A stretch of 64,000 bases of DNA. Origin: Amycolatopsis saalfeldensis (lineage in GTDB: Bacteria > Actinomycetota > Actinomycetes > Mycobacteriales > Pseudonocardiaceae). The stretch is from NCBI RefSeq assembly GCF_900110575.1, contig NZ_FOEF01000014.1:62001-126000 (forward strand). Reading direction: 5' to 3'. Below are positions 24,603 through 33,114 of this stretch, in pieces. Numbering within the stretch: the first letter of the stretch is position 1; every line of letters begins with the position of its first letter. Under the pieces are notes generated by a model. That model saw only the letters and a program-made list of their open reading frames with translations, searched no databases and had not been told where the DNA came from. Position numbers and translations under genes: made by a program.

Positions 24603-25718
24603 GTGGCCCAGGACGATCTCCAGCAACGCCTCGAGCGGGTGCTGCTCGGCGGGCCGCGTAAGTACACGCGCCTGGACGTGGCCCAGAAGGCCGGCGTGCC
24701 CGAGGAACGCTCGCGGCGGCTGTGGCGGGCCCTCGGGTTCGCGACGGTGGACGACGACGAGACCGTGTTCACCGACGCCGACGTGGCGGCCATGCGCACG
24801 GCCGACCAGCTCGTGCAGTCCGGGCTGGTGGAGCAGCACCTCGAAGTCGCGGTGACGCGCGCGCTCGGCCAGCACCTCTCGCGGCTGGCCGAGTGGCAGG
24901 TGCACATGCTGTGGCAGCTCATCACCGAAAACCCCGAGCTGGCGCGCAGCGACCGGCAGGTGGCGCGCCTGGTGGAGCGGCTGCTGCCCGAGCTGGAGCA
25001 GGTGCAGAACTTCGTCTGGCGCCGGCATTTGGCCGCGTACGCGGGCCGCGCGTTCGCTTCCTCGGACGAGGACCTCGAGGCGCGCACGCAGATCGTCGGC
25101 TTCGTCGACATGGTCGGCTACACCCGGCTCACCCGCCAGATCGACGAGGACGAGCTGAGCCAGGTGCTGGACGCCTTCGAGTCGCTGGCCACCGAGGTCA
25201 TCGCCGAGCACCACGGCCGCGTGGTCAAGATGATCGGCGACGAGGTCCTGTTCGTGGCCGACGAGCCCGCGGCGGCCGCCGAGATCGCGCTGACGCTGAC
25301 CGAGCGGACCAGCGCCGCGCCCGACCTGCCGGCGGTGCGCGCGGGCCTGGCGTCGGGCCGCATCCTGTCCCGCTTCGGCGACGTGTACGGCTCGGTGGTC
25401 AACCTCGCCGCGCGCCTCACCTCGGTCGCCCGCCCGGACACGATCCTGGTGGACCGCGAGCTGGCGGCTTCGCTCGAATCGTTGCCGGCCTACGAGCTCC
25501 GCACCCGGCGCCCGGTGGCCGTGCGCGGTTACAACCGGCTGCGGCCGTCCGCGTTGCGACGGGCCAAGGATGAGCCCTCGGGGATGTTCGCGTCTTCGCA
25601 GCAACTGGCCGCGGAGATGATGGGACTGCCGGAAACCGTCGAGGACACCGAGGGGGCAACGGAATCTGCCGCCGAGGACTTGACGGTGGGCTCGCGGCGG
25701 CGTCGCAGGCGTCGCTAG
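24603..25718 (+). CDS. Class III adenylate cyclase with regulatory N-terminal domain
   Basis: A 371-residue soluble cyclase making cAMP from ATP. Residues 1-155 form a helical domain beginning with a MerR-like segment (KYTRLDVAQKAGVPEERSRR), like the autoinhibitory N-terminus of mycobacterial Rv1264. The catalytic domain (about 160-330) keeps every key residue: metal ligands Asp169 (FVDMVGYT) and Asp213 (IGDEVLF), adenine-selecting Lys209 and Asp260, and transition-state Asn267 and Arg271 (VVNLAARL). The C-terminus is acidic then ends in a run of Arg. Starts GTG 24603; its TAG stop shares the palindrome CTAG with the stop of the convergent kinase gene. Confidence 0.92.
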   Translation: MAQDDLQQRLERVLLGGPRKYTRLDVAQKAGVPEERSRRLWRALGFATVDDDETVFTDADVAAMRTADQLVQSGLVEQHLEVAVTRALGQHLSRLAEWQVHMLWQLITENPELARSDRQVARLVERLLPELEQVQNFVWRRHLAAYAGRAFASSDEDLEARTQIVGFVDMVGYTRLTRQIDEDELSQVLDAFESLATEVIAEHHGRVVKMIGDEVLFVADEPAAAAEIALTLTERTSAAPDLPAVRAGLASGRILSRFGDVYGSVVNLAARLTSVARPDTILVDRELAASLESLPAYELRTRRPVAVRGYNRLRPSALRRAKDEPSGMFASSQQLAAEMMGLPETVEDTEGATESAAEDLTVGSRRRRRRR

Positions 25719-27220
25719 CTTTCGGGGGCCCTCGGGAAAGTGGCCACGAACCGCGCACTCACGGGACTATCGGCAACGCGGAGCGTGCCGCCGTGGCGCC
25801 GGGTGATGGTGCGGGCGATGGCGAGGCCCAGCCCGGTTCCGCCGGCATCACGGGCGCGGGCGTCGTCGAGGCGGGTGAAGCGGTCGAAGACGCGTTCGCG
25901 GTCGGTCGCGGGGATCCCGGGGCCGTCGTCGCGGACCTCGAGGACGACGGTAGCCGCGTCGATCGAGACGGTGACCGACACCGTGGATTCAGCGTGCCGG
26001 ACAGCGTTGTCGAGCAGGTTGCGCAGCACTCGTTCCAGCTGCTCGGAATGGCCCTGCACAAGGGAATCCGGGTCCGCCTGGCACTGGATCTCCACGTCGC
26101 CGCCGAGGTAACGGCGTTCGGCGGACTGCTCCTCGGCCAGCGCGGCGAGGTCCACGAAACCGGTGGGGCGCCGGTGTTCCCCGTCCTGCTCGGCGAGCAG
26201 CAGGAGATCGGCGACCAGTGACTGCAGGCGGTCGATGTCGCCCAGCGCGCGGCCGGTGATCGAAGGCCAGTCGGCCTGGTCCGGGTGGCTGCGGGCGATG
26301 TCGAGCCAGGTGCGCAGGCCGGCCAGCGGGCTGCGCAGCTCGTGGCTGGCGTCGGCGACGAACTGCTGTTGCTGGCGCATGGCCAGCTGAAGGCGGTCGA
26401 GCGTGGTGTTGGTGGTGGTGGCCAGGTCGGCGATCTCGTCGCGCGCGGCGGGCACCGGCACCCGACGTTGCAAAGCGTGTTCGCCGATCTCGGCCATTTC
26501 CGCGCGGATCGCCCCCACCGGGCGCAGCGCGCGGCCGGCGATCGTCCACGCGGCGGCCGCGACGAACAGCACCGACAGCGGAATCCCGATCCACAGCGCC
26601 ACATCGACCCCACCGAGCGCGCGCTCCGTGTAGTACGGCTCCACGAACACGTACACGGTGGCGTTCACGTACTCGGGATGCTCGGGCACCGCGAGCGGGG
26701 TGGGCAGACCGCTGAAGAAGAAGTGCCCGGACCGGCCCGGCGGAGTCACCAGCTCGACCGGCAGCCGCACCGACAGGCCCTCGACCTCGAACGTGCGGTC
26801 CTCCAGATTGTTGTCGACCCCGGCGACCGCGCCTCGGCCGAACGTCACCGTCCGGTCCGGGACGTGCTGGTTCGGCGCCGCCGGGGGCAGCGGGGCCTGT
26901 CCGGGGTAGTAGGTCGCCAGGTTCTGGCTGCGGACCGCCACCTGGCCCGAGCCCAGCACCACCTCGAAGGTGGCGCCGTCGAGGCTGGTGTGAGCGACCG
27001 GGGAGTCGGGTGGGTTGGGGCCGTCGTAACGAGTGCCTTCGAACCGGGTGAACAGGAAGCCCGTCAGCGCCTGGGTGGTGAGGAACCGCGACTGTTCCAT
27101 GGTCCGGACCTCGACGAAGTGCCGGGCCCACAGGCCGCCGAGGGTGAAGGCGAACGCGCAGGCCAGCCCCGCGACCAGCGCCGACCTCGCCCGGGTCGGC
27201 AGGGGCCACCAGTCACGCAT
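25715..27220 (-). CDS. Membrane sensor histidine kinase (OmpR/EnvZ class)
   Basis: A 501-residue kinase. Helix 1 at about 12-33, an extracytoplasmic sensor domain at about 35-203, helix 2 at about 205-228, HAMP linker to about 282, phosphoacceptor His293 in VADASHELRSPLAGL, then the ATPase domain with LRNLLDNAVRH (N box), VRDDGPGIP and GGTGLGLAIAR. ATG 27220 overlaps the stop of the response regulator by 8 bases, so regulator and kinase are one operon. The signal is unknown; the divergent gene encodes an MptB-like mannosyltransferase. Confidence 0.92.
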   Translation of the reverse strand: MRDWWPLPTRARSALVAGLACAFAFTLGGLWARHFVEVRTMEQSRFLTTQALTGFLFTRFEGTRYDGPNPPDSPVAHTSLDGATFEVVLGSGQVAVRSQNLATYYPGQAPLPPAAPNQHVPDRTVTFGRGAVAGVDNNLEDRTFEVEGLSVRLPVELVTPPGRSGHFFFSGLPTPLAVPEHPEYVNATVYVFVEPYYTERALGGVDVALWIGIPLSVLFVAAAAWTIAGRALRPVGAIRAEMAEIGEHALQRRVPVPAARDEIADLATTTNTTLDRLQLAMRQQQQFVADASHELRSPLAGLRTWLDIARSHPDQADWPSITGRALGDIDRLQSLVADLLLLAEQDGEHRRPTGFVDLAALAEEQSAERRYLGGDVEIQCQADPDSLVQGHSEQLERVLRNLLDNAVRHAESTVSVTVSIDAATVVLEVRDDGPGIPATDRERVFDRFTRLDDARARDAGGTGLGLAIARTITRRHGGTLRVADSPVSARFVATFPRAPES

Positions 27221-27902
27221 CGGCCAGCAGCCGGTAGCCGACCCCGCGCACGGTGTCGATGGTTCGGCAGCCGAAGGGGACGTCGATCTTGCGGCGCAAC
27301 GCGCTCACGTACACCTCGATCACGTTGGAATCCCCCTGGTAGGCGCCGTCCCACACCCGGTCCAGGATCTCGGTCTTCGACACCACGTAACCGGCTTGGC
27401 GGGCCAGGCACTCCAGCACGGTGAACTCCTTGGCCGTCAAGCGGATCTCCTGCCCGGCGCGGTGACAGGCGCGCCGGGCCGGGTCGATCACCAGCTCGCC
27501 GACCTCGATCTTCGGGGACCGGGTGGACGGCGCGCGGCGCAGCAGGGCCCGCAGCCGCGCGGTCAGCACAACCCAGGCGAACGGCTTGCTCAGGTAGTCG
27601 TCGGCCCCGGTGTCGAGCGCCTCGGCCTCGTCGTGCTCGCCGTTCTTCGCGGTCAGCATCAGGATCGGGGTGTCCACGCCGGACCGGCGCAGTTCGGCGC
27701 AGACCCGGTAGCCGTTCAGGCCCGGCAGCATGATGTCGAGGATGACCGCGTCGTAGGGCTGGGTCATGGCCTGCTCCAGGCCGACCGCGCCATTGCCGGT
27801 CACGTCCACGGCGTACCCGTCGGCCCGCAGTCCCCAGGCCAGGGCGTCGGCGAGCCGCGTCTCGTCTTCGATCACCAGTACCCGCACCACCCCATGATCC
27901 AT
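27213..27902 (-). CDS. OmpR-family response regulator
   Basis: A 229-residue regulator with receiver domain (VLVIEDETRLADAL; phosphoacceptor Asp56 in VILDIMLPGLNG; Lys in DDYLSKPF) and a winged-helix DNA-binding domain (RLTAKEFTVLECLARQAG; DSNVIEVYVSALRRKI; TVRGVGYRLL). ATG 27902 with GAGG upstream was chosen over far upstream starts that cross the divergent promoter region. A 10-base tandem direct repeat 28-47 bases upstream is a likely autoregulatory site. Confidence 0.92.
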   Translation of the reverse strand: MDHGVVRVLVIEDETRLADALAWGLRADGYAVDVTGNGAVGLEQAMTQPYDAVILDIMLPGLNGYRVCAELRRSGVDTPILMLTAKNGEHDEAEALDTGADDYLSKPFAWVVLTARLRALLRRAPSTRSPKIEVGELVIDPARRACHRAGQEIRLTAKEFTVLECLARQAGYVVSKTEILDRVWDGAYQGDSNVIEVYVSALRRKIDVPFGCRTIDTVRGVGYRLLADA

Positions 27903-27929
27903 GACGCCTCGCCCGGGGCTGAAATCCTC

Positions 27930-27949
27930 TTCAGGATCCTTCAGGATCA
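27930..27949. promoter_or_regulatory. Tandem 10-bp direct repeat, probable OmpR-type regulator site
   Basis: TTCAGGATCC at 27930-27939 is immediately followed by TTCAGGATCA at 27940-27949. OmpR-family regulators bind head-to-tail repeats with about one helical turn spacing. The site lies between the regulator operon and the divergent mannosyltransferase gene, so it could control both. Confidence 0.6.
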
Positions 27950-27978
27950 GCTCACCCCCGTTGACCACGCTCGCCGGG

Positions 27979-29418
27979 GTGAGCCTGCTGACCGATCCCC
28001 CACTGTCCACAGTGGCCCGGCCACGCCGGGTGCCGGCGTTCCGGCTGGGCCTGCTCGGCTCGGTCCTGCTGTGCGCCGGCGCGCTCGGCGCCGGGGCCAC
28101 GATGGCCAACGACCCGCTGTTCACCGGCACCGTGTTCGGCGCGCTGCGCCAAGGCCCGGGGAAAGCGCTCTCGACCGCGGTGCTCTACCTCGGCGTCGGC
28201 CTGCTGGTGCTGGCCTGGTTACGGCTGGGCCGGGAGGTCCAGGCCGGGACCACCGACACGCGCGGGGTGACGCGGGCGATCCTGTGGTGGACCGTGCCGC
28301 TGCTGCTGGCGCCGCCGTTGTTCAGCACCGATCTATATTCGTATCTGGCGCAAGGGGTGGTCGCTGACTCCGGCGCGAATCCGTACTCGACGGTGCCCGC
28401 CGCGCTGTCCCACCCGATCATCGACAACCCGGGCAGCCACCGATGGCTGACCGTCACTTCGCCGTACGGGCCGCTGTTCGTCCTGATCACCAAGATCGGG
28501 ATCGGCGTGACGGGCGGGACACTCCTGCCCGCCGCGCTCCTGACCCGGCTGCTGCTCACCGGTGGGCTGCTGTTGCTGTGCCTCTCGCTCCCCCGGCTGT
28601 GTCATCACCTCGGCGGACGGCCGGCGAACGCGCTGTGGCTCGGCGCCGCCAATCCGCTGGTGCTGCTGGTCCTGGTCTCCGGCGCGCACAACGACCTGCT
28701 CATGGCCGGGCTGCTCGCCCGCGGCACGCTGTTCGTGCTCGACCACGAGCACGTCCGCGGTTTCGCGCTGGTGGCCACCGCGGCGGCGGTGAAGGTGCCC
28801 GCGGCCGTGGCGCTGCCGTTCCTGGTGTGGGTCTGGGCGGCGCACCGCGCTGGTGCTTCACGGCGCGTGCTGGTCCCGATGGCCGGCGCGATCGCGACCG
28901 TGGCCGGCGTTTTCGGGCTGTGGACGGTCGTGGCCGGGGTCGATCTCGGCTGGCTTTCCGCGCTGGGCACCAACTCCTGGGTCGAGACCTGGCTCTCGAT
29001 CCCCACGGCGACCGGGAAGCTGGTCGGTTACCTGACCCCGCTGGGCACCCAGGCCGGGGTGCTCACGGCGGCCCGGACGGCCGGCTGGGTCGTGCTCGCC
29101 GGGCTCCTCGCCTGGCTGTGGTGGCGTTCCCGCGAGGGCGGCCCGGCAGCGATTCGCGGGGCCGCGCTCGCCCTGCTCGTCACCGCGCTGTTCAACGCGG
29201 TGACGTTCCCCTGGTACGTCAGCTGGCCGTTGGCGCTGGCCGCCGCGATGAAGTGGCGGCCATCGCGGACCGGCGTCGCCGCGGGGTTGTCGGTGTGGCT
29301 GCTGCTCACCACTCATCCGGACGGCGTGACCCTGCTGCCGTGGTGGGGCTTCGCCGCGGTCTACCTCCTCGCACCGCTGGTGGCCTTCGCCGGGTACCGG
29401 GCCGCTCAGGCGTCGTAG
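27979..29418 (+). CDS. Polyprenol-phosphomannose-dependent mannosyltransferase, MptB-like
   Basis: A multi-spanning membrane glycosyltransferase of about 479 residues with 12-13 hydrophobic helices. The first loop carries FSTDLYSYLAQG and SGANPYSTVP, the acidic motif region of the GT-C alpha-1,6-mannosyltransferases MptA/MptB; SPYGPLF and GAHNDLLMAGLL further support this. Such enzymes extend the mannan backbone of lipomannan-type lipoglycans at the outer face of the membrane. The start is uncertain: GTG 27979 keeps the first helix and leaves the regulator repeat upstream; GTG 28012 is an alternative. It ends 13 bases inside the convergent paaE gene. Confidence 0.78.
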   Translation: MSLLTDPPLSTVARPRRVPAFRLGLLGSVLLCAGALGAGATMANDPLFTGTVFGALRQGPGKALSTAVLYLGVGLLVLAWLRLGREVQAGTTDTRGVTRAILWWTVPLLLAPPLFSTDLYSYLAQGVVADSGANPYSTVPAALSHPIIDNPGSHRWLTVTSPYGPLFVLITKIGIGVTGGTLLPAALLTRLLLTGGLLLLCLSLPRLCHHLGGRPANALWLGAANPLVLLVLVSGAHNDLLMAGLLARGTLFVLDHEHVRGFALVATAAAVKVPAAVALPFLVWVWAAHRAGASRRVLVPMAGAIATVAGVFGLWTVVAGVDLGWLSALGTNSWVETWLSIPTATGKLVGYLTPLGTQAGVLTAARTAGWVVLAGLLAWLWWRSREGGPAAIRGAALALLVTALFNAVTFPWYVSWPLALAAAMKWRPSRTGVAAGLSVWLLLTTHPDGVTLLPWWGFAAVYLLAPLVAFAGYRAAQAS

Positions 29419-30482
29419 TCGACGGTGACGCGGTCGGTGACCGGGTGGGACTGACAGGTGAGCACGAACCCGGCGTCCACTTCGGACTTCTCCAGGGCGA
29501 AGTTGCGGCGCATCTCCACCGATCCCTCCGTGACGCGGGCGCGGCAGGTGCCGCACACCCCGCCCTTGCAGGCGAAGGGCAGGTCCGGGCGGAAGCGCTG
29601 CGCGCCGTCCAGCACGGACGACTCGCGGGGCAGGCTCATGGTCGTCGAACGGCCGTCCAGCACCAGAGTGACCTCCGAGGACGCGCCGACGACGGCGGCG
29701 TCCACGTGCTTCACCGGCTCCGGCGGCACATCGTCGACGTAGAACAGCTCTTGGTGCACACGCTCAGCGGGCACGCCGAGTGACGAGAGGAGTTCCTGCG
29801 CTCCCGTCACCATCCCGAACGGGCCGCACAGCCAGAAGTGGTCCGCCTCGTCCACCGGGACCAGCGAGTCGAACAGCGCCCGCAGCTTGTCCACGTCGAG
29901 GCGGCCGGTGAACAGCTCCGCCTCGCGGGGCTCGCGCGAGAGCACGTGCACCAGCTCCAGCCGCGACGGCCAGCGGTCCTTCAGGTCGGCCAGCTCGTCC
30001 GCGAACATCACCGTGTCCGTGCGTCGGTTGCCGTACAGCACGGTCACCGTCGCGTCCGGGGTCGCCAGCAACGAGGACGCGATCGACAGCACGGGCGTGA
30101 TCCCCGAGCCCGCCGCGATCAGCACGTGGTGACCGCCCGTGGTCAGGTCCGGCGTGAACGACCCCGTCGGGGCCGCGACCTCCACCTCGTCACCCGCGCG
30201 GACTTCGTTGACCAGCCAGGACGAAAAGACGCCTTCGGGCACCAGCCGCACGCCGACGCGCGGCCGCGAGCCCGCCTGGGCGCAGATCGAGTACGAGCGG
30301 CGCTCGTCGCGGCCGTCGACGGAACGCCGCAGCGTCAACGACTGTCCGGGCGCGAACGCGAACGTCTCCGCCAGCGAAGGCGGCACCTCGAACGTGACGG
30401 CGACGGCGTCGTCGCAGAGCCGCTCGACCTCTGCGACCCGCAGAGAGTGGAAGCCCGTGCGCCGGGAAACCGCGGTGGCCAC
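29406..30482 (-). CDS. paaE: 1,2-phenylacetyl-CoA epoxidase, reductase subunit
   Basis: Electron-transfer subunit that passes electrons from NADPH to the PaaA di-iron centre. The 358-residue protein has an FAD-binding barrel (RSYSICA), an NAD(P)-binding domain (VLIAAGSGITPVLS; WLCGPFGMV), and a C-terminal plant-type 2Fe-2S domain with Cys305, Cys310, Cys313 and Cys343 (C-x4-C-x2-C-x29-C). GTG 30482 follows AAGGAG and starts one base after the paaD stop. Last gene of the leftward paaZABCDE operon. Confidence 0.95.
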   Translation of the reverse strand: MATAVSRRTGFHSLRVAEVERLCDDAVAVTFEVPPSLAETFAFAPGQSLTLRRSVDGRDERRSYSICAQAGSRPRVGVRLVPEGVFSSWLVNEVRAGDEVEVAAPTGSFTPDLTTGGHHVLIAAGSGITPVLSIASSLLATPDATVTVLYGNRRTDTVMFADELADLKDRWPSRLELVHVLSREPREAELFTGRLDVDKLRALFDSLVPVDEADHFWLCGPFGMVTGAQELLSSLGVPAERVHQELFYVDDVPPEPVKHVDAAVVGASSEVTLVLDGRSTTMSLPRESSVLDGAQRFRPDLPFACKGGVCGTCRARVTEGSVEMRRNFALEKSEVDAGFVLTCQSHPVTDRVTVDYDA

Positions 30483-30483
30483 T

Positions 30484-30972
30484 TCAGATCTCCTTGACGT
30501 GTTCGAACGGTTCCAGGCACGAGCGGCACCGCCGCAACGCCCGGCAGGCCGTCGCGCTGAACCGCGACTGCTCCTCGGTGTCGAGCGAGCCGCAGTGCGG
30601 GCAGGCCACGCGCGAAACCGGCGGCCCCAGCGTCAACGGGATCGGCCCGGCCGCCCGCCGCGGCGCGGCCCCCGGCGGCGCGATCCCGGCCTCGGCGAGC
30701 TTGCGCCGCCCGTCGGCCGAAATCCAGTCCGAGGTCCAGGCGGGCTCGAGCACCGTCCGGATCTCGACGTCGGTGAACCCGGCGCCCAGCAACGCGTGCT
30801 CCAGGTCGTCGCGCATGGTGTCCATCGCCGGGCAGCCGGTGTAGGTGGGTGTGATCGCCACCGTCACCCGGCCGTCCTTTTCGGACACTTCGCGCAGCAC
30901 CCCGAGGTCCGCCAGCGTCAACATCGGCAGCTCGGGATCGGTGACGGTGGACGCCACGGCGCCCGCGGTCAC
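30484..30972 (-). CDS. paaD: Phenylacetyl-CoA epoxidase maturation protein
   Basis: A 162-residue protein needed for a working PaaABCE complex, probably in Fe-S or metal maturation. The N-terminal part is a MIP18/DUF59-type domain (TDPELPMLTLADLGVLR; ITPTYTGCPAMDTM), and the C-terminal part carries a four-cysteine cluster (CPHCG ... CRSCLEPFEH), the usual PaaD layout. GTG 30972 overlaps the paaC stop (GTGA) and removes a long artefactual extension. Confidence 0.93.
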   Translation of the reverse strand: MTAGAVASTVTDPELPMLTLADLGVLREVSEKDGRVTVAITPTYTGCPAMDTMRDDLEHALLGAGFTDVEIRTVLEPAWTSDWISADGRRKLAEAGIAPPGAAPRRAAGPIPLTLGPPVSRVACPHCGSLDTEEQSRFSATACRALRRCRSCLEPFEHVKEI

Positions 30973-31826
30973 CACGTCGCACCCGGCATAGCCCGGGCGA
31001 CGCTCTGGAGCTCGCCGACCAGGAAGCCCATCTTCTCGGTGTGCACGCCGTCGCGGCCCATCCGCCCGGAAACCCCGGCCACGGCACCGGTTTCCGGCCG
31101 TTCGACCGTGGCGGCCGCGAAGACCTGGTCCACCACCGCGTCGAACTCGGGCCGCAGCGTCGCCGCGTCCACCAGCTCCAGCGGGTGGGTGGTGAACAGC
31201 TCGCCCACGTACGGCCAGACCTCGGCCAGGCCTTCCTGCACGCGCTCGTGCGACAGCTCGGTGCCGTCGCCGAGCCGGATCAGCCACTGGGCCGCGTAAT
31301 CGCGGTGGTAGGTCAGCTCCTTGACCCCCTTGGCGGCGATCGCGGCGAGCACCGGGTCCGCACTGGTTTCAAGCCGCTGCAGCAAGGCGAGCCGCCAGGT
31401 CGAGAACACGAACAGCCGGGCGATCAGGTGACCGAAGTGGCCGCCGCCCAGCTCGGCGAGGCGGACGTTGCGGAACTCGTGCTCCGCCCGCGAGAAGGCG
31501 AACGCGTCCTCGGTCCGGTCCGAGCCGTCGGCCTTGCCGGCGCGGGCCAGCAGGAGCCGGGCCTGGCCGAGCAGGTCGAGGGCGATGTTGGCGACCGCCA
31601 CCTCGTCCTCCAGCTCGGGCGCGTTCGTCACCCACTCCTGGAGGCGGTGCGAGAAGATCAGCGCGTCGTCGCCCAGCATGAGGCAGTACGCGCCCAGCGC
31701 GGCGGCGTCCAGCCCCGCCGGCACCGAAGTGTCCATTCCGGACAGTGGGTCCTCGAACCCCGTGCCGAACGCCCAGCGCGCGTCGTTCTCCTCGGTCAGC
31801 GACTCGTAGACGTTGTCGAAACTCAT
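30969..31826 (-). CDS. paaC: 1,2-phenylacetyl-CoA epoxidase, structural subunit
   Basis: Ferritin-like subunit that holds PaaA but lacks a full di-iron site itself. The 285-residue helical protein shows DDALIFSHRLQEWVTNAPELE, NIALDLLGQARLLL and EFRNVRLAELGGGHFG (quoted in part), typical of PaaC. ATG 31826 overlaps the paaB stop. Part of the multicomponent epoxidase that attacks the aromatic ring of phenylacetyl-CoA. Confidence 0.94.
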   Translation of the reverse strand: MSFDNVYESLTEENDARWAFGTGFEDPLSGMDTSVPAGLDAAALGAYCLMLGDDALIFSHRLQEWVTNAPELEDEVAVANIALDLLGQARLLLARAGKADGSDRTEDAFAFSRAEHEFRNVRLAELGGGHFGHLIARLFVFSTWRLALLQRLETSADPVLAAIAAKGVKELTYHRDYAAQWLIRLGDGTELSHERVQEGLAEVWPYVGELFTTHPLELVDAATLRPEFDAVVDQVFAAATVERPETGAVAGVSGRMGRDGVHTEKMGFLVGELQSVARAMPGATW

Positions 31827-32107
31827 ATGTGCGGCACATCCTCGGGGATGTCGTAGAACGTCGGGTGCCGGTACACCTTGTCGCCGCTGGGCGCGAAGAA
31901 CGGGTCCTTCTCATCCGGCGAGGACGCGGTGATGTCCGCCGCCTTCACGACCCAGATCGACACGCCCTCGTTACGGCGGGTGTAGAGGTCACGCGCGTTG
32001 TGCAGCGCCATGTCGTCGTCGGCCGCGTGCAGCGAGCCGACGTGCACGTGGTTCAGCCCGCGCTTACCCCGGACGAACACCTCGTACAACGGCCAATCGT
32101 GCTTCAT
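31823..32107 (-). CDS. paaB: 1,2-phenylacetyl-CoA epoxidase, subunit B
   Basis: A 94-residue small subunit that bridges PaaAC units. WPLYEVFVRGKRGLNHVHVGS, ALHNARDLYTRRNEGVSIWVV and DPFFAPSGDKVYRHP (quoted in part) are the standard PaaB sequence. ATG 32107 shares one base with the paaA stop; a GTG one codon earlier is also possible. Confidence 0.95.
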   Translation of the reverse strand: MKHDWPLYEVFVRGKRGLNHVHVGSLHAADDDMALHNARDLYTRRNEGVSIWVVKAADITASSPDEKDPFFAPSGDKVYRHPTFYDIPEDVPHI

Positions 32108-33114
32108 CACGAACCCTTCTGTGTCCCCTGGGGCCTAGCCCCAGACCCCGGCCGGGGGACGAGCCCCCCTGGACCCCCCAACTGCTGTTTGGCGGCGTGG
32201 GCTGAAGCTGCCTCACGAACCCAAGCCCCTTCGTCGTGCGCGCGCTTGCGGTGCGCGACACGCGCAGTGTTACAGGGCCCGTTGCCCTTCAGCACGTTCT
32301 TGAACTCGTCCCAGTCGACGGCGCCGAAGTCGTAGTGCCCCCGCTCGGCGCTCCAGCGCAGGTCCGGGTCCGGGAAGGTGACGCCCAGGGCCTCGGCCTG
32401 CGGCACCGACATGTCGACGAACCGCTGCCGCAGCTCGTCGTTGGTGTGCCGCTTGACCTTCCACGCCATGGACTGCGCGGTGTTCGGCGAGTCCGCGTCC
32501 GGCGGGCCGAACATCATCAGCGACGGCCACCACCAGCGGTTCACCGCTTCCTGGACCATCTCGCGCTGCTGGTCGGTGCCCCGCATCATCGTCATCAGCA
32601 GCTCGTACCCCTGCCGCTGGTGGAACGACTCCTCCTTGCAGATGCGGATCATCGCCCGCGCGTACGGCCCGTACGAGCTGCGGCACAGCGGCACCTGGTT
32701 GCAGATCGCGGCGCCGTCGACCAGCCAGCCGATCACGCCGACGTCGGCGAAGGTCAGCGTCGGGTAGTTGAAGATCGACGAGTACTTCTGCCGCCCGGTG
32801 ATCAGCTTGTCGGTCAGGTCCGCGCGGTCCGCGCCCAGCGTCGCCGCGGCCGAGTACAGGTACAGCCCGTGGCCGGCCTCGTCCTGCACCTTGGCGAGCA
32901 GGATCGCCTTGCGCCGCAAGGAAGGCGCGCGCGTGATCCAGTTGCCCTCCGGCTGCATGCCGATGATCTCCGAGTGCGCGTGCTGCGCGATCTGGCGGAT
33001 CATCGTCTTGCGGTAGCCCTCGGGCACCCAGTCGCGCGGCTCGATGCGCTGGTCGCGCTCGATGGTGTGCTCGAAGAGTTCTTCGAGGTCCGGTTCGGGA
33101 AGCGTTGCGGTCAC
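32107..33114 (-). CDS. paaA: 1,2-phenylacetyl-CoA epoxidase, catalytic subunit
   Basis: Di-iron oxygenase subunit that epoxidises the ring of phenylacetyl-CoA. The 335-residue protein has the ferritin-like fold with iron-ligand regions around KVQDEAGHGLYLY and CKEESFHQRQGYEL. The last 20 or so residues (GGPGGLVPRPGSGARPQGT) are low-complexity and are encoded by a GC-rich hairpin element that looks like an intergenic repeat, so the C-terminus is probably an in-frame read-through extension. ATG 33114 overlaps the paaZ stop (ATGA). Confidence 0.94.
   Translation of the reverse strand: MTATLPEPDLEELFEHTIERDQRIEPRDWVPEGYRKTMIRQIAQHAHSEIIGMQPEGNWITRAPSLRRKAILLAKVQDEAGHGLYLYSAAATLGADRADLTDKLITGRQKYSSIFNYPTLTFADVGVIGWLVDGAAICNQVPLCRSSYGPYARAMIRICKEESFHQRQGYELLMTMMRGTDQQREMVQEAVNRWWWPSLMMFGPPDADSPNTAQSMAWKVKRHTNDELRQRFVDMSVPQAEALGVTFPDPDLRWSAERGHYDFGAVDWDEFKNVLKGNGPCNTARVAHRKRAHDEGAWVREAASAHAAKQQLGGPGGLVPRPGSGARPQGTQKGS
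32123..32180. repeat. GC-rich double-hairpin repeat element inside the 3' end of paaA
   Basis: Contains CTGGGGC (32128-32134) paired with GCCCCAG (32138-32144), and GGGGG (32154-32158) paired with CCCCC (32164-32168), flanked by GGGG/CCCC runs. It resembles the short palindromic elements often found between actinomycete genes, but here it is within coding sequence and encodes the tail of PaaA. Confidence 0.6.

Noticed and set aside
27901..27978. ATG 27901 as start of the mannosyltransferase
   Set aside because: It would overlap the start codon of the divergent regulator gene and cover the direct-repeat site; no ribosome site is possible there.
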